Notes: generated by a model from the sequence alone, not told the origin. Positions 53,578-62,971 are shown, numbered from the stretch's first letter. The stretch: DNA of 64,000 bases from Bacillota bacterium (GCA_021845645.1 JAJZVM010000007.1:1-64000); one strand, 5' to 3'. Translations and numbers: made by a program.

Positions 53578-54353
53578 GCCTGCTCACGGGGGTGTCCTAC
53601 ACCGTCTGGGGATCGGCGGCCCTCGTGTTCGTCCGCGTCGTCGCGCTGTTCGCCACGGCCCCTGTGACAGGGGCCCAGGTGCTGCCCCCTACGGTGCGCA
53701 TCCTGCTCGGCGCGCTCGTCGCCTTCTTCGCCCTCGGCCTCGGGGTGCCCGCGGCGCCGCCGCCGGAGTCGGTGTTCCCGCTCGCCATCCTGGCGCAGGT
53801 GCTGGTGGGTGCGGGGCTCGGCCTCCTCGCGACCCTCGTCTTCACGCTCTTCCACACCGCCGGGGCCGTGCTGGACGCGGAACTCGGCTTCACCGTGGCG
53901 CAGGTCTTCAACCCGTTCTCCGCGGCAGGCGAGGAGACCCTGATCGCCAACTGGTTCGACGCCTTCGGCACCTACCTGTTCCTCGCGGTCGGCGGCGTGC
54001 AGCTCCTGCTGCTCGCGGCCGTGCAGAGCCTGCACATCGTGCCGATCGACGTGACGCAGATCGCGATGGGGCGGGGGGTGCTCGCCGCGGGCATCGGGGC
54101 CTTCACCGGCAGCTTTCTCATCGCGACGGAGCTTGCGGCCCCCATCGTGCTCGCCCTGCTCATCATCGACCTCGTCGGCGCGGTGCTCGGCCGCCTGATG
54201 CCTCAGCTCAACGTCCTCTCGTTCAACATCCCTGTGAAGATGTGGCTCGGCATCGGCCTCGTGGCGGTCGCCCTGCCGCTGATGATCGATGCGGCCCGCG
54301 CCGGGCTCCTGCAGATGGGCCAGGACCTGACGCAGTACCTCGGCGGCATCTGA
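53574..54353 (+). CDS. fliR: Flagellar export gate protein FliR
   Basis: 259 residues with about six membrane helices, ATG in the fliQ stop. Typical FliR elements are RVVALFATAPVTGAQVLPPTVR in the first loop, LGFTVAQVFNPFSAAGEETLI in the middle, and LMPQLNVLSFNIPVKMWLG near the end. It completes the FliPQR pore and joins FlhB. Confidence 0.96.
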   Translation: MSLLTGVSYTVWGSAALVFVRVVALFATAPVTGAQVLPPTVRILLGALVAFFALGLGVPAAPPPESVFPLAILAQVLVGAGLGLLATLVFTLFHTAGAVLDAELGFTVAQVFNPFSAAGEETLIANWFDAFGTYLFLAVGGVQLLLLAAVQSLHIVPIDVTQIAMGRGVLAAGIGAFTGSFLIATELAAPIVLALLIIDLVGAVLGRLMPQLNVLSFNIPVKMWLGIGLVAVALPLMIDAARAGLLQMGQDLTQYLGGI

Positions 54354-54385
54354 CGCAAATCCGGCACCAGGGGAGGTGAGGCAGG

Positions 54386-55453
54386 ATGGCCACACCGGAG
54401 CAGAAGACCGAAGCCGCCACACCACGACGGCGGCAGGAAGCCAGGCGCCAGGGCATGACCCTGCAGGCGCCGGGCGTCAGCCGCTCGCTCTCGGTGGCGG
54501 GCCTCCTCCTGATCGCCCTCACCGTCACCGGCTCCGGCGCCAGCGTCTACGGCATGCTGCGGCAGCACCTCGCCTCGCCGCCGGTGACCCCCGAGCCCGG
54601 CATCGCCTGGGCTTCGGGCGTGATGCAGCAGGTGATCCTCGGCACGTTCGAGACGGCCCTGCCCTTCCTGCTGATCGGCCTCCTGATCGCGATTCTGGGC
54701 CCCATCCTGCAGCACGGCGTCGCGATGCAGCCGATGCGCTTCGACCTCTCCCGCATCGATCCGATGAAGGGCTTTCAGCGCATGTTCTCGCAGCGTTCGC
54801 TGCTCGAGACCGTGATCTCCCTCGGCGCCCTGATCGTGATGCTGCCCGTGGCAGCACTCATCTGGTGGAACCTCGTACACCAGATCTTCGCCGGCTTCTA
54901 CCCCCTGCAGGCCCTGCTCGCCGTGGCGTTCGGCGGTGCCCGCACGATCGGCTACGCCCTTGTGGGCGTGGCGATCGCGGCGGCCGCAGCGGACTACCTG
55001 ATCGCGCGCGGCCAGTTCGAGCGGGATATCCGCATGACGCGCCAGGAGATGCGCGAGGAGATGCGGCGCAGCGAGGGGGATCCGCTGGTGCGCGCGAGGC
55101 TCCGCTCCCTGCAGCGCAGGGCGGCCCGCATGCGCATGCTCGCACGCGTGAAGGAGGCGGATGTGGTCATCGTCAACCCGACGCACTACGCCGTGGCGCT
55201 CAAGTACGACGCCACGTCGATGCAGGCCCCCGAGGTGGTCGCGAAGGGGCGCGGCTACATCGCGGAGCGCATCAAGGAGGAGGCCGCCGCCCAGGGCGTG
55301 CCGATCGTGCCGAACGAGTCCCTGGCCCAGGCCCTGCACCGCTCGGTCGAGGTGGGACACCCCATCCCGCCAGCGCTCTTCCGGGCCGTCGCTGAGGTCC
55401 TCGCCTACGTCTACCGCCAGCAGGGCAAGCTGCCCGGAGGTGGCGGCGCATGA
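54386..55453 (+). CDS. flhB: Flagellar export switch protein FlhB
   Basis: 355 residues, ATG behind GGAGGTGA. The N-terminal KTEAATPRRRQEARRQG motif, four membrane helices, and the autocleavage site NPTH (Asn264-His267, in VIVNPTHYAVALKYD) are all present. Cleavage there switches export from rod/hook to filament substrates. Its stop overlaps flhA by four bases. Confidence 0.97.
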   Translation: MATPEQKTEAATPRRRQEARRQGMTLQAPGVSRSLSVAGLLLIALTVTGSGASVYGMLRQHLASPPVTPEPGIAWASGVMQQVILGTFETALPFLLIGLLIAILGPILQHGVAMQPMRFDLSRIDPMKGFQRMFSQRSLLETVISLGALIVMLPVAALIWWNLVHQIFAGFYPLQALLAVAFGGARTIGYALVGVAIAAAAADYLIARGQFERDIRMTRQEMREEMRRSEGDPLVRARLRSLQRRAARMRMLARVKEADVVIVNPTHYAVALKYDATSMQAPEVVAKGRGYIAERIKEEAAAQGVPIVPNESLAQALHRSVEVGHPIPPALFRAVAEVLAYVYRQQGKLPGGGGA

Positions 55454-57522
55454 TGCGCCTCGGTCAGAGCGGCACGGTGGTCTTCGTCATGGTCATCGTG
55501 ATCATGCTGATCATCCCCCTGCCGACCTGGATCCTGGACGGCCTCATCCTGGTGAACCTTTCGTTCGCGCTCCTGATCCTGCTGGTCACGCTCAACGTGC
55601 GCGACCCTCTGCAGTTCTCCGCCTTTCCGGCGCTCCTCCTCATGACGACGCTCTTCCGGCTGGCCCTGAACGTCTCCGCGACGCGGCTCATCCTGCTGCA
55701 GGCGAACGCCGGCACCGTCATCTCCGCCTTCGGCAACTTCGTCGTCGGCGGCAACGCCGTCGTGGGGTTCATCGTCTTCCTGATCCTGATCATCGTGCAG
55801 TTCATCGTGATCACCCGCGGCGCCGAGCGCGTGTCCGAGGTGGCCGCGCGCTTCACCTTGGACGCCATGCCGGGCAAGCAGATGTCGATCGATGCCGACC
55901 TCAACGCGGGCCTCATCAGCGACCAGGAGGCGAGGCGCCGCCGCAGGCTGATCGCCCAGGAAGCCGACTTCTACGGCGCCATGGACGGTGCCAGCAAGTT
56001 CGTGCGCGGTGACGCCGTCGCCTCGATCATCATCGTGGCGATCAACATCGTCGGCGGCTTTGTGATGGGCATGGTCTTCCTGCACCTCGCGTTCAGCCAG
56101 TCCCTCTCGACCTACACCATCCTGTCGGTCGGCGACGGACTCGTGAGCCAGCTGCCGGCGCTTCTCATCTCGACCGCGACCGGCCTCCTCGTCACCCGAG
56201 CCGCGTCGGAGGTGAGCTTCGGCGGCGATCTCGTCCGGCAGATGCTGCAGGCGCCGCGCACGCTCTACGTGCTCGCCGGCGTGATCGCTTTCCTCGGCAT
56301 CTTCACGCCGATCTCGAAGGTCGTGGCGCTGTTTCTCGCGGCGGCATTCGCCCTGCTCGGCTACCGGGCGCAGCTCGGCAGCGCGGAACTTGCGGAGGCG
56401 GCGGCAGGCGACGCCGGCCCGAGCCGTGTCGAGGCGCGGCCCGCGGGAGCCGCGGGCCAGGCGGCCCCGGCCGAGGCGGGACCGCCGGCCCCTGTGGACG
56501 CCCTCGCGGTGGAGTTCGGCTTCGGTCTCCTGTCGCTCGTGGACAAGTCCCAGGGCGGCGACTTCTTCGAGCGGGTGCAGAAGGTGCGCGAGCAGATGGC
56601 GGAGGAATTCGGCATGCTGCTGCCGCCCGTGCGGGTCAAGGACAACCTCTCGCTGCCTCCGAGCAACTACCGCATCCTGCTCCGGGGTGCCGAGGTGGCG
56701 CGCGGCGAGCTGATGCCGGGACGCCTGCTCGCCATGGGCAAGGAGGGGGGATCCCTGCCGGGCATCGCGGTGAAGGACCCGGTGTTCCAGTTGCCTGCCC
56801 TCTGGATCGCGCGCCAGCAGCAGGACCAGGCGGTGCTGCAGGGGTATACCGTGATCGACACGGCCACCGTGCTTACGACGCACTTTGCCGAGTCGGTGCG
56901 CAGGCATGCGGCGGAACTCCTGTCACGCGAGGACGCAAAGCGCCTGCTCGACCGCCTGAAGCAGGTGGATCCGGCGGCCGTGGACGAGCTGACCCCAGGC
57001 CTCCTGTCGCTCAGCGTCGTGCACCGCGTGCTGCAGGGGCTGCTGCGGGAAGGCATCCCGATCCGCGACCTCGTCACCATCGTCGAGACGCTGGGCGATC
57101 GCGGAGGCGAGACGAAGGACCCGGACCAGCTCACGGAGTATGTGCGGCAGGCCCTCGGGCGGCAGATCAGCCAGCGCATCGCCCCGCCGGGGGAGGTGCT
57201 CTACGCCATCACCCTCGATCCGCGCCTCGAAGCGGAGCTGCGCACAAGGGTACAGGCCCAGGAAGGTAGAACCTTCCTCGCACTGGACCAGGAGACGGCC
57301 ATCAAGCTGACGCATGCGGCCGAACGCCTGGCACGCGACCCGACCCGCGCGGACAAGCCACTCGCCATCGTGGTGGCGCCGGCCCTGCGCGGCCATCTGA
57401 GACGCCTGCTACGTCCCGTGCTGGAGGATGTGCCAGTGCTGAGCTATCCGGAACTCGATCCAGGTCTCAGACTTCAGAGCGGGGGGGTGATCCGCCTTGA
57501 CGACGAACGTGGAGCGGTTTAG
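55450..57522 (+). CDS. flhA: Flagellar export protein FlhA
   Basis: 690 residues. Eight membrane helices in the first 320 residues include the conserved RDPLQFSAFPALLLMTTLFR and LNVSATRLIL stretch and DAMPGKQMSIDADLNAGLI. The C-terminal cytoplasmic domain from about 370 forms the nonameric docking ring for chaperone-substrate complexes. Length is normal. It overlaps flhF by 26 bases. Confidence 0.97.
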   Translation: MMRLGQSGTVVFVMVIVIMLIIPLPTWILDGLILVNLSFALLILLVTLNVRDPLQFSAFPALLLMTTLFRLALNVSATRLILLQANAGTVISAFGNFVVGGNAVVGFIVFLILIIVQFIVITRGAERVSEVAARFTLDAMPGKQMSIDADLNAGLISDQEARRRRRLIAQEADFYGAMDGASKFVRGDAVASIIIVAINIVGGFVMGMVFLHLAFSQSLSTYTILSVGDGLVSQLPALLISTATGLLVTRAASEVSFGGDLVRQMLQAPRTLYVLAGVIAFLGIFTPISKVVALFLAAAFALLGYRAQLGSAELAEAAAGDAGPSRVEARPAGAAGQAAPAEAGPPAPVDALAVEFGFGLLSLVDKSQGGDFFERVQKVREQMAEEFGMLLPPVRVKDNLSLPPSNYRILLRGAEVARGELMPGRLLAMGKEGGSLPGIAVKDPVFQLPALWIARQQQDQAVLQGYTVIDTATVLTTHFAESVRRHAAELLSREDAKRLLDRLKQVDPAAVDELTPGLLSLSVVHRVLQGLLREGIPIRDLVTIVETLGDRGGETKDPDQLTEYVRQALGRQISQRIAPPGEVLYAITLDPRLEAELRTRVQAQEGRTFLALDQETAIKLTHAAERLARDPTRADKPLAIVVAPALRGHLRRLLRPVLEDVPVLSYPELDPGLRLQSGGVIRLDDERGAV

Positions 57523-58489
57523 AGCGCAGGACATGACGTCCGCACTGCTGCAGGTGCGGCAGGCCCTGGGACCCGACGCCCTCATCATCGGTACCCGCAG
57601 CTACCAGCCGACCGGCATCCGCAGGCTCTGGGAGCGGCCGTACGTGGAGGTGTTCGCCGGTCGCGGCGCGCCTCAGTCTCCATCGGCGCCCGCCCAGGCA
57701 CCCACCCCTGCGGCATCGCTCTCGGCGCCTACCGTCTCAGGGGTCCAGGCGGCGGGGATTCTGCCTGGGGCGGTGCCGGTCGCCGCACCGGCGCAGGCGT
57801 CCTTGCGCGAGGTCTTCCCCGGTGCCTCGGGCGACGCGGCGGTCGAGGAGTACGAGAGGTGGCTCCAGCCGCGTCTCAGCCGCTTCGAGCCGCGCTCTCT
57901 GGCCCTCGTGGGCCCGACGGGAGGCGGCAAGACGACGACCCTCGCGAAGCTCGCCGCGCGCTACGCCCTCGACCGGGGCGAGCGGGTCGGGCTCGTCACG
58001 ACCGACACGTACCGCATCGGCGCGGTGCACCACCTGCAGACCTATGCGGAGATCATGGGCCTGCCGTGGAAGGTGGCGCAGGATCCGCCGTCGATGCGCG
58101 AGGCCGTGGCTTCGCTGGCGTACTGCGATCGCATCCTGATCGACACGTCCGGCCGCAACTTCCGGCGCGAGGAGGCAAGGCGCGAGCTCCTGGCCCTGCT
58201 GGCGGCCGCGAACCCGGAGTCCGTGGAGCTCGTGATGTCCCTGACGACCGGCAGGGAGGAGATGGAGGAGCTCGCGGCCTACTTCAAGGAAGGGCCCTTG
58301 ACGCGGATGCTGCTGACGAAGCTGGACGAGGCGAGCTCGATCAAGAAGCTGGTGACGGCCATGCAGGTCTTCGAGCTGCCGCTCTTCGCGGTCACGAACG
58401 GCCAGATGGTGCCGGACGACATCTGGTTCCCGGGAGCGCGCCAGCTTGCCCAGGCGATCGCGCGCGAAGCGGTGCCCGTCGATGCATGA
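57497..58489 (+). CDS. flhF: Flagellar SRP-like GTPase FlhF
   Basis: 330 residues, TTG start behind GGGGGGTGATCC. A short N-terminal B domain and Ala/Pro linker precede the NG domain with the P-loop GPTGGGKTTTLAKLAARYA (near 138-156), VTTDTYRIGAVHHLQTYAEI, the DTSGRN G3-like motif and TKLDEASSIKKL. FlhF sets flagellum place and number and is stimulated by FlhG. All GTPase motifs are intact. Confidence 0.96.
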   Translation: MTTNVERFRAQDMTSALLQVRQALGPDALIIGTRSYQPTGIRRLWERPYVEVFAGRGAPQSPSAPAQAPTPAASLSAPTVSGVQAAGILPGAVPVAAPAQASLREVFPGASGDAAVEEYERWLQPRLSRFEPRSLALVGPTGGGKTTTLAKLAARYALDRGERVGLVTTDTYRIGAVHHLQTYAEIMGLPWKVAQDPPSMREAVASLAYCDRILIDTSGRNFRREEARRELLALLAAANPESVELVMSLTTGREEMEELAAYFKEGPLTRMLLTKLDEASSIKKLVTAMQVFELPLFAVTNGQMVPDDIWFPGARQLAQAIAREAVPVDA

Positions 58490-59012
58490 CCAGGCGACAG
58501 CCTTGCGCGAGCGGCTCCGGCCGCCGAAGCCGGTGGCGGAGGTCTGGGCGGTCGCGACGCTCGGGGGCGAGCGCGGCGCCTTGCAGTTCTCGAAGGAGAT
58601 CCTCGAGATCCTGCGGCCTGCGCCGCTCTCCGTGCGGCTCTGGGGCGGCGAGACCGAGGGGGCGAACGTGGTGCTGCTGCCGGCGGGCGAGGGCCGCCGC
58701 GGCGTGCGCCGTCCGTACCTGCGCGGGGCCCACACGTGGGTTCTCCTCTGCCCGGCGAACGAGGTGGGCTATGCCGAGTGCCACGCGCTTCTGGGCGAGA
58801 TGACCGACCGCTCCCTGCGTCGCGTCTATCTCGCGCTCTCCGGCGTCGGGTCGGTGCAGCAGGGCGAGGCCGCGGTGGAGCGCTTCAGCGGCATGCTCGG
58901 GCCGGACATCCCCTACCAGCCGCAGCCGTTCGGGTTTTACGGCCCGAGCGAGCAGGGCACCTTCACGCTCGCGCCGACCACCCTCAGGCGGTTCTTCTCA
59001 GCGGGACGGTGA
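58482..59012 (+). CDS. Degenerate FlhG-like protein without Walker A motif
   Basis: 176 residues, ATG overlapping flhF by eight bases. The N-terminus MHDQATALRERLR has the DQxxxLR helix that in FlhG activates the FlhF GTPase. The next strand VWAVATLGGERGALQFSKE aligns with the FlhG/MinD strand and deviant Walker A (VIAVTSGKGGVGKSN-like), but all signature lysines and most glycines are lost. The later part (TWVLLCPANEVGYAECHALL, VYLALSGVGSVQQGEAAVERF, PQPFGFYGPSE) follows the FlhG C-terminal half. It is about 100 residues shorter than FlhG. It is probably a non-ATPase FlhF partner; an unrelated small protein is less likely given place and motif. Confidence 0.75.
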   Translation: MHDQATALRERLRPPKPVAEVWAVATLGGERGALQFSKEILEILRPAPLSVRLWGGETEGANVVLLPAGEGRRGVRRPYLRGAHTWVLLCPANEVGYAECHALLGEMTDRSLRRVYLALSGVGSVQQGEAAVERFSGMLGPDIPYQPQPFGFYGPSEQGTFTLAPTTLRRFFSAGR

Positions 59013-59015
59013 GCC

Positions 59016-59753
59016 ATGCGGGAGAGACAGGATGCCTACGCGCGGTGGAAGAGCCCCGGGACCGACAGCCGGGAGGAATACCTGCCGCTCGTCTACGAGC
59101 AGGCGCAGCGGATCCTGTTCCGCCTGCCACCGGGACTCCTCGAGCGCGATGAGGTGGTGTCGTTCGGCGTGATCGGCATGCTGGAAGCCATGGAGCGCTA
59201 TGACCCGAACCGCGGCGTGCCGATCGAGGCATACCTCAGGACGCAGATCCGCCGCCGCATCCTGGACGGCCTCAGGAGCCAGGACAGGCTGCCGCGCCGG
59301 CTGCGCGAGCGCGAGAAGCAGGTCAGGGAGACCTATGCCCGCCTCGAGCAGCAGGAGGGCCGCTCCGTCTCGGACGACGAGGTGGCACAGGAGCTCGGCC
59401 TCGCGCCGGATGAGTTCCAGGAGTGGCTCGTCGACCTTTCGTTTACCACCCTGTGGTCGCTCGAGCTTCTGGGCGAGGACGGCGTGGAGCCTCCGGACGA
59501 GGAGCCGACGCCTGAGGCGGCCCTCGAGACGGTGGAGCTGCACGAGCAGCTCAAGGCTGCGATCGGGCGGCTGCCGCGGCGCGAGCAGGAAGTGCTCGCC
59601 GCGCACTACGACATGGGCTACAGCCTGCAGGAGATCGCGGCCGCCTTCGAGCTCTCGGACCGCTATGTGGCGCAGCTGCACGCGCGGGCCGTCCTGCGCC
59701 TCCGTGGCGCCCTGAGCCGGTACCGCGCGCAGATGAAAAGGGAGGGAGCTTAG
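59016..59753 (+). CDS. fliA: Flagellar sigma factor FliA (sigma-28/SigD)
   Basis: 245 residues, the normal SigD length. Region 2 shows EVVSFGVIGMLEAMERYDP and YLRTQIRRRILDGLRSQD; region 3 follows with RSVSDDEVAQELGL; region 4 has LPRREQEVLAAHYDM and LQEIAAAFELSDRYVAQLHA. It should transcribe late flagellar genes and be held by FlgM, encoded 3.3 kb downstream. It begins three bases after the FlhG-like stop. Confidence 0.96.
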   Translation: MRERQDAYARWKSPGTDSREEYLPLVYEQAQRILFRLPPGLLERDEVVSFGVIGMLEAMERYDPNRGVPIEAYLRTQIRRRILDGLRSQDRLPRRLREREKQVRETYARLEQQEGRSVSDDEVAQELGLAPDEFQEWLVDLSFTTLWSLELLGEDGVEPPDEEPTPEAALETVELHEQLKAAIGRLPRREQEVLAAHYDMGYSLQEIAAAFELSDRYVAQLHARAVLRLRGALSRYRAQMKREGA

Positions 59754-59774
59754 GTGATCCCCAGGAGCCCAGGT

Positions 59775-60200
59775 ATGGCGGACAGCCTTGAAGCACTCTT
59801 GCAGCAGTTCAGCCAGTCTCTCGAGGAAGCCAACCGGGAGCTCCTCGACGCGGTGCGCGGCGAGCTGCGGGATCTGCACGTCAGAGTGGGGGCGCTCGAG
59901 GGGGAGCTCCGCATCGCAAGGCTCGAGATCGAGGCCTTGCAGCAGGAGCGCAGGGACCCCCGCCCCGCGGACCAGGCCGAGGCTGAGCTGGAGCCGCCCA
60001 AGGAGGCGGCGCGCAGCGCGGAGGCCGAACGCATAGCGGATGAGCTCCGCCAGCGGCACAGGGACATCTGGCAGTTCCAGAGCGCCGGCGAGAGCGCCGC
60101 CGAGGTGGCCAAGAGGACAAACCGCCCGCAGGGCGAAGTAGAACTGATCATGCGACTCATGCGCCAGCGCGGCTCCGCAGCCCCTGGCACGGGGAGGTAG
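59775..60200 (+). CDS. Coiled-coil protein with DUF6115 C-terminus
   Basis: 141 residues from ATG 59775, with AGGAG seven bases upstream; a GTG at 59754 is an alternative. Residues 5-65 are coiled coil, and the C-terminal block HRDIWQFQSAGESAAEVAKR and PQGEVELIMRLM is the DUF6115 helix-turn-helix-like pattern. In Bacillota a gene of this kind commonly follows sigD. The role is unknown. Confidence 0.8.
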   Translation: MADSLEALLQQFSQSLEEANRELLDAVRGELRDLHVRVGALEGELRIARLEIEALQQERRDPRPADQAEAELEPPKEAARSAEAERIADELRQRHRDIWQFQSAGESAAEVAKRTNRPQGEVELIMRLMRQRGSAAPGTGR

Positions 60201-60205
60201 GCAAC

Positions 60206-60616
60206 ATGGGCCCTCTGGTCTCGATGGATGTCACGACGTCTGGTCTCACCGCCTACCGCGAGATGATGGACGTGGTGGCGAGCAATATCGCGAACATGTA
60301 CTCGACGACGACGCCGGCCGGCACGCCGTATCAGGAGGAGGCCGTCGTGCTGCAGGCCGGGCCGACCTTCGCCGCCACGCTCGGGCAGGTTCTGCAGCCG
60401 CAGGGCGTCGAGGTCGCGGCGGTGGTGCAGGTGGCCCAGAACGGGGCAGGTACCGGTGCCGCCGCAGCCACGTCGGGGCAGGCGACCAACGTCGACCTCG
60501 TCGGGCAGATGACCCAGCTCATCCTGGCGAGCCGTGCCTACGATGCCAACGCCTCCGCGTTCGCGGTAGAGAAGTCGGTCGAACAGAGGGCGCTGCAGCT
60601 TGGCCAGAACGCCTGA
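60206..60616 (+). CDS. flgC: Flagellar basal-body rod protein FlgC
   Basis: 136 residues. The N-terminal rod pattern TSGLTAYREMMDVVASNIANM and the C-terminal VDLVGQMTQLILASRAYDANASA helix (read in parts) are FlgC-like; the length fits. GGGGAGGTAGG precedes the ATG. In most genomes it follows flgB; here it is 16 kb away and overlaps fliF by 17 bases. Confidence 0.93.
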   Translation: MGPLVSMDVTTSGLTAYREMMDVVASNIANMYSTTTPAGTPYQEEAVVLQAGPTFAATLGQVLQPQGVEVAAVVQVAQNGAGTGAAAATSGQATNVDLVGQMTQLILASRAYDANASAFAVEKSVEQRALQLGQNA

Positions 60617-62204
60617 ACCGGGGGCGGGCGCCCCAGGAGCACCGGATCTCGGCAGGATCTTCGGCACCGCCAGGGACTTCTGGCAGCAGCGGGAGCCCGA
60701 GGTGCGGCGCAGCTACGTGACATGGGCCGTGATCGGCGCCGTCGTGCTTGGCGGCATCGGCTACTTCACCACGCGAAACCCGATGACGCTCGTCTTCTCG
60801 AACCTGGCCCCCGCCGACGCGGGGCAGGTGACGCAGGCCCTCACATCGCTCAAGATCCCGTACCAGCTGGCGGGCACGAGTGTCTACGTGCCCGCCTCCG
60901 AGGCCGACCAGGCCAGGGTGGACCTGGCGACGCAGGGACTGCCGGCGCAAGGCTTCATCGGCTACTCGAGCGTGATCTCGAGTTCCGGCATCGGCATGAC
61001 CGACCAGCAGTTCAACCTGGCGACGCAGAATGCGCTGCAGAACGACCTCGCCCAGACGGTGGAGTCCATCTCGGGCATCGCGAAGGCCAACGTGCTGCTG
61101 CAGCCGGCGCAAGCCTCCGTGTTCGTCGACCAGCCGCAGTCGCAGGCGACGGCGGCCGTCTTCGTCGACCTCATGCCGGGCATCACCCTCTCGCCGAGCC
61201 AGGTGCTCGGCATCGAGGAGCTCGTGGCGCATTCGGTGCAGGGACTCTCGGTCGACCACGTCTCGGTGGTGGACCAGAACGGCGATCCCCTGACCGCGGC
61301 GAGCAGCGCCGACCCCTCCCTCGGGGCGACCGGCGGCGGCGCCAGTGGCGAGATGGCCTTGCAGCGGGAGTTCGAGCAGAACCTGAACGCGGAGCTCACG
61401 GCCCTGCTGCAGCCCATCGTCGGTGCGAGCAACGTCATCGTGCAGACCAGCGCGACCCTCGACACGACCCAGACCCAGACGCAGTCCAGCCTTGTCCAGC
61501 CGCTGCCGTCGGGCCAGGGCGTGCCGGTCTCGAACAACACCATCAAGGAGACGTTCACCGGCACCGGCACGCCTCCGACCGTGTCCGGGTCGACCACGAG
61601 CCCCACCTATCCGGCGGGAGCGACGAGCGGGCAGAGCAACCTGAACTACACCGACTCGACGATCAACTACCAGGTCTCGCACATCAACCAGACCGTGACA
61701 TCCCAGCCCTTCACCCTCAAGGGTCTGACCGTGTCGGTGATGCTGAACGCGAAGACCTACCATCTGACGAAGAGCAACCGCAAGGCGCTGCAGCAACTGA
61801 TCGGCACGGCCGTCGGCTTCACGGGCCAGAAGACCGTGCAGAGCAGCATCACCATCTTCTCGGCGCCATTCCAGAAGGTGCAGGTGCCCGCCTTCCCGAC
61901 CACCTCGACGCTGCCCACCTCCCCGACCATGCTTGCCGCGGCGGGCGGCGCCCTGATCCTGCTCGTCGTCCTCGCATTCCTCCTGCTGCGGCGCCGCGGC
62001 GCTCGCTCCGCGAGGTCCCCGCAGCGGGTCCAGCGCCAGGTCCTGCAGTCGGCGCCGGAACCGCTGCCGCCCGTGGCCCCGGACCCCACGCGCATCGTGA
62101 TGGATCGCGTCAAGGAACTCGTGCAGCGCGATCCGGAGGAAGCCGCAAACCTCGTGCGCAACTGGCTGCGCGAGGACACGAAATCAAACCCGAGAAGGAG
62201 ATAG
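60600..62204 (+). CDS. fliF: Flagellar MS-ring protein FliF
   Basis: 534 residues, TTG start inside flgC. Helix 1 is at about 39-56 and helix 2 near 438-460. The ring-building motifs include LVFSNLAPADAGQVTQAL, VDLATQGLPAQGFIGYS, FVDQPQSQATAAVFVDL and ITLSPSQVLGIEELVAHSV. The C-terminal ELVQRDPEEAANLVRNWLRE tail binds FliG. It normally lies directly upstream of fliG but is at the far end of the block here. Confidence 0.96.
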   Translation: MARTPEPGAGAPGAPDLGRIFGTARDFWQQREPEVRRSYVTWAVIGAVVLGGIGYFTTRNPMTLVFSNLAPADAGQVTQALTSLKIPYQLAGTSVYVPASEADQARVDLATQGLPAQGFIGYSSVISSSGIGMTDQQFNLATQNALQNDLAQTVESISGIAKANVLLQPAQASVFVDQPQSQATAAVFVDLMPGITLSPSQVLGIEELVAHSVQGLSVDHVSVVDQNGDPLTAASSADPSLGATGGGASGEMALQREFEQNLNAELTALLQPIVGASNVIVQTSATLDTTQTQTQSSLVQPLPSGQGVPVSNNTIKETFTGTGTPPTVSGSTTSPTYPAGATSGQSNLNYTDSTINYQVSHINQTVTSQPFTLKGLTVSVMLNAKTYHLTKSNRKALQQLIGTAVGFTGQKTVQSSITIFSAPFQKVQVPAFPTTSTLPTSPTMLAAAGGALILLVVLAFLLLRRRGARSARSPQRVQRQVLQSAPEPLPPVAPDPTRIVMDRVKELVQRDPEEAANLVRNWLREDTKSNPRRR

Positions 62205-62348
62205 GGAGGCATGCAGCGGCGCTGTCTGCATGAGAGCCGCCCAGCGGGGGCGAAATCGGCGCAAATCGGCTGAGGCGGCAGTTCGGGCGACCTTGGGATG
62301 CGCGATAGGGTAGATAGAAGGAACGGCATCGATTAGGAGGTGGGTCAG

Positions 62349-62612
62349 GTGAAGGTGGACGAGGTGTCCGGCATTCCTGAGGTACCGCAGATCCGGCAGG
62401 GTCAGGCGGCGCGGGAGGCCGAGCTGCAGCGCCAGAACGTGCAGCCGCCGACGCCGCCCGACCAGGTGGAGATCTCCCAGGCGGCGCGTTTCGCCGCGGC
62501 CCCGGACCAGGCGGCGCGCGTCGAGAAGCTGAAGGCCGAGGTCCAGAAGGGCATCTCGGTGAAGCCGGACCAGATCGCGACCGCGCTCGTCAGCCAGGGC
62601 GTGGTTCGGTGA
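62349..62612 (+). CDS. flgM: Anti-sigma-28 factor FlgM
   Basis: 87 residues from GTG 62349, eight bases after AGGAGG. The first half is disordered and Gln/Pro-rich; the second carries the FlgM helices (ISQAARFAAAPDQAARVEKL and VQKGISVKPDQIATALV). It should bind FliA until it is exported through the finished hook. The 144-base gap from fliF suggests its own promoter, though I see no convincing one. Its stop overlaps flgN. Confidence 0.92.
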   Translation: MKVDEVSGIPEVPQIRQGQAAREAELQRQNVQPPTPPDQVEISQAARFAAAPDQAARVEKLKAEVQKGISVKPDQIATALVSQGVVR

Positions 62613-62941
62613 ACGCCGAGGGTGATCTAAGAGCCGCGATCGGGCTTTACGAGGAGTTGTCGGCCCTGCTCGGCGAGATCCAGGCGGCGGTGGTGCAGGC
62701 GGACACCGAGAAGCTCTCGGAGCTCGTGCCGCGGCAGGAGGAACTCCTGCGGCGGGTCGGTGACCTTCACCTGCCCGAGACGGCGCCGCGGGACCTGGCG
62801 CAGGAGCTTGAGCGCGCCGCGGCCGACGCTCTGCGGCGCAATGCCCAGAACGGTATTCTGCTGCGCGAGCAGCTTGCGCTGATTCAGGTGACGATGAAGG
62901 CGATCCTCGGCGAAGGCAGCGCCGTGAACCGGCTGGCCTGA
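62609..62941 (+). CDS. flgN: Flagellar export chaperone FlgN
   Basis: 110 residues, GTG overlapping flgM by four bases. An all-helical protein (LYEELSALLGEIQAAVVQAD, LSELVPRQEELLRRVGDL) of FlgN size, directly before flgK, whose product it chaperones. Confidence 0.9.
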   Translation: MNAEGDLRAAIGLYEELSALLGEIQAAVVQADTEKLSELVPRQEELLRRVGDLHLPETAPRDLAQELERAAADALRRNAQNGILLREQLALIQVTMKAILGEGSAVNRLA

Positions 62942-62971
62942 AGGCCCAGGATCGCAAGGGGGGGAACTGGG

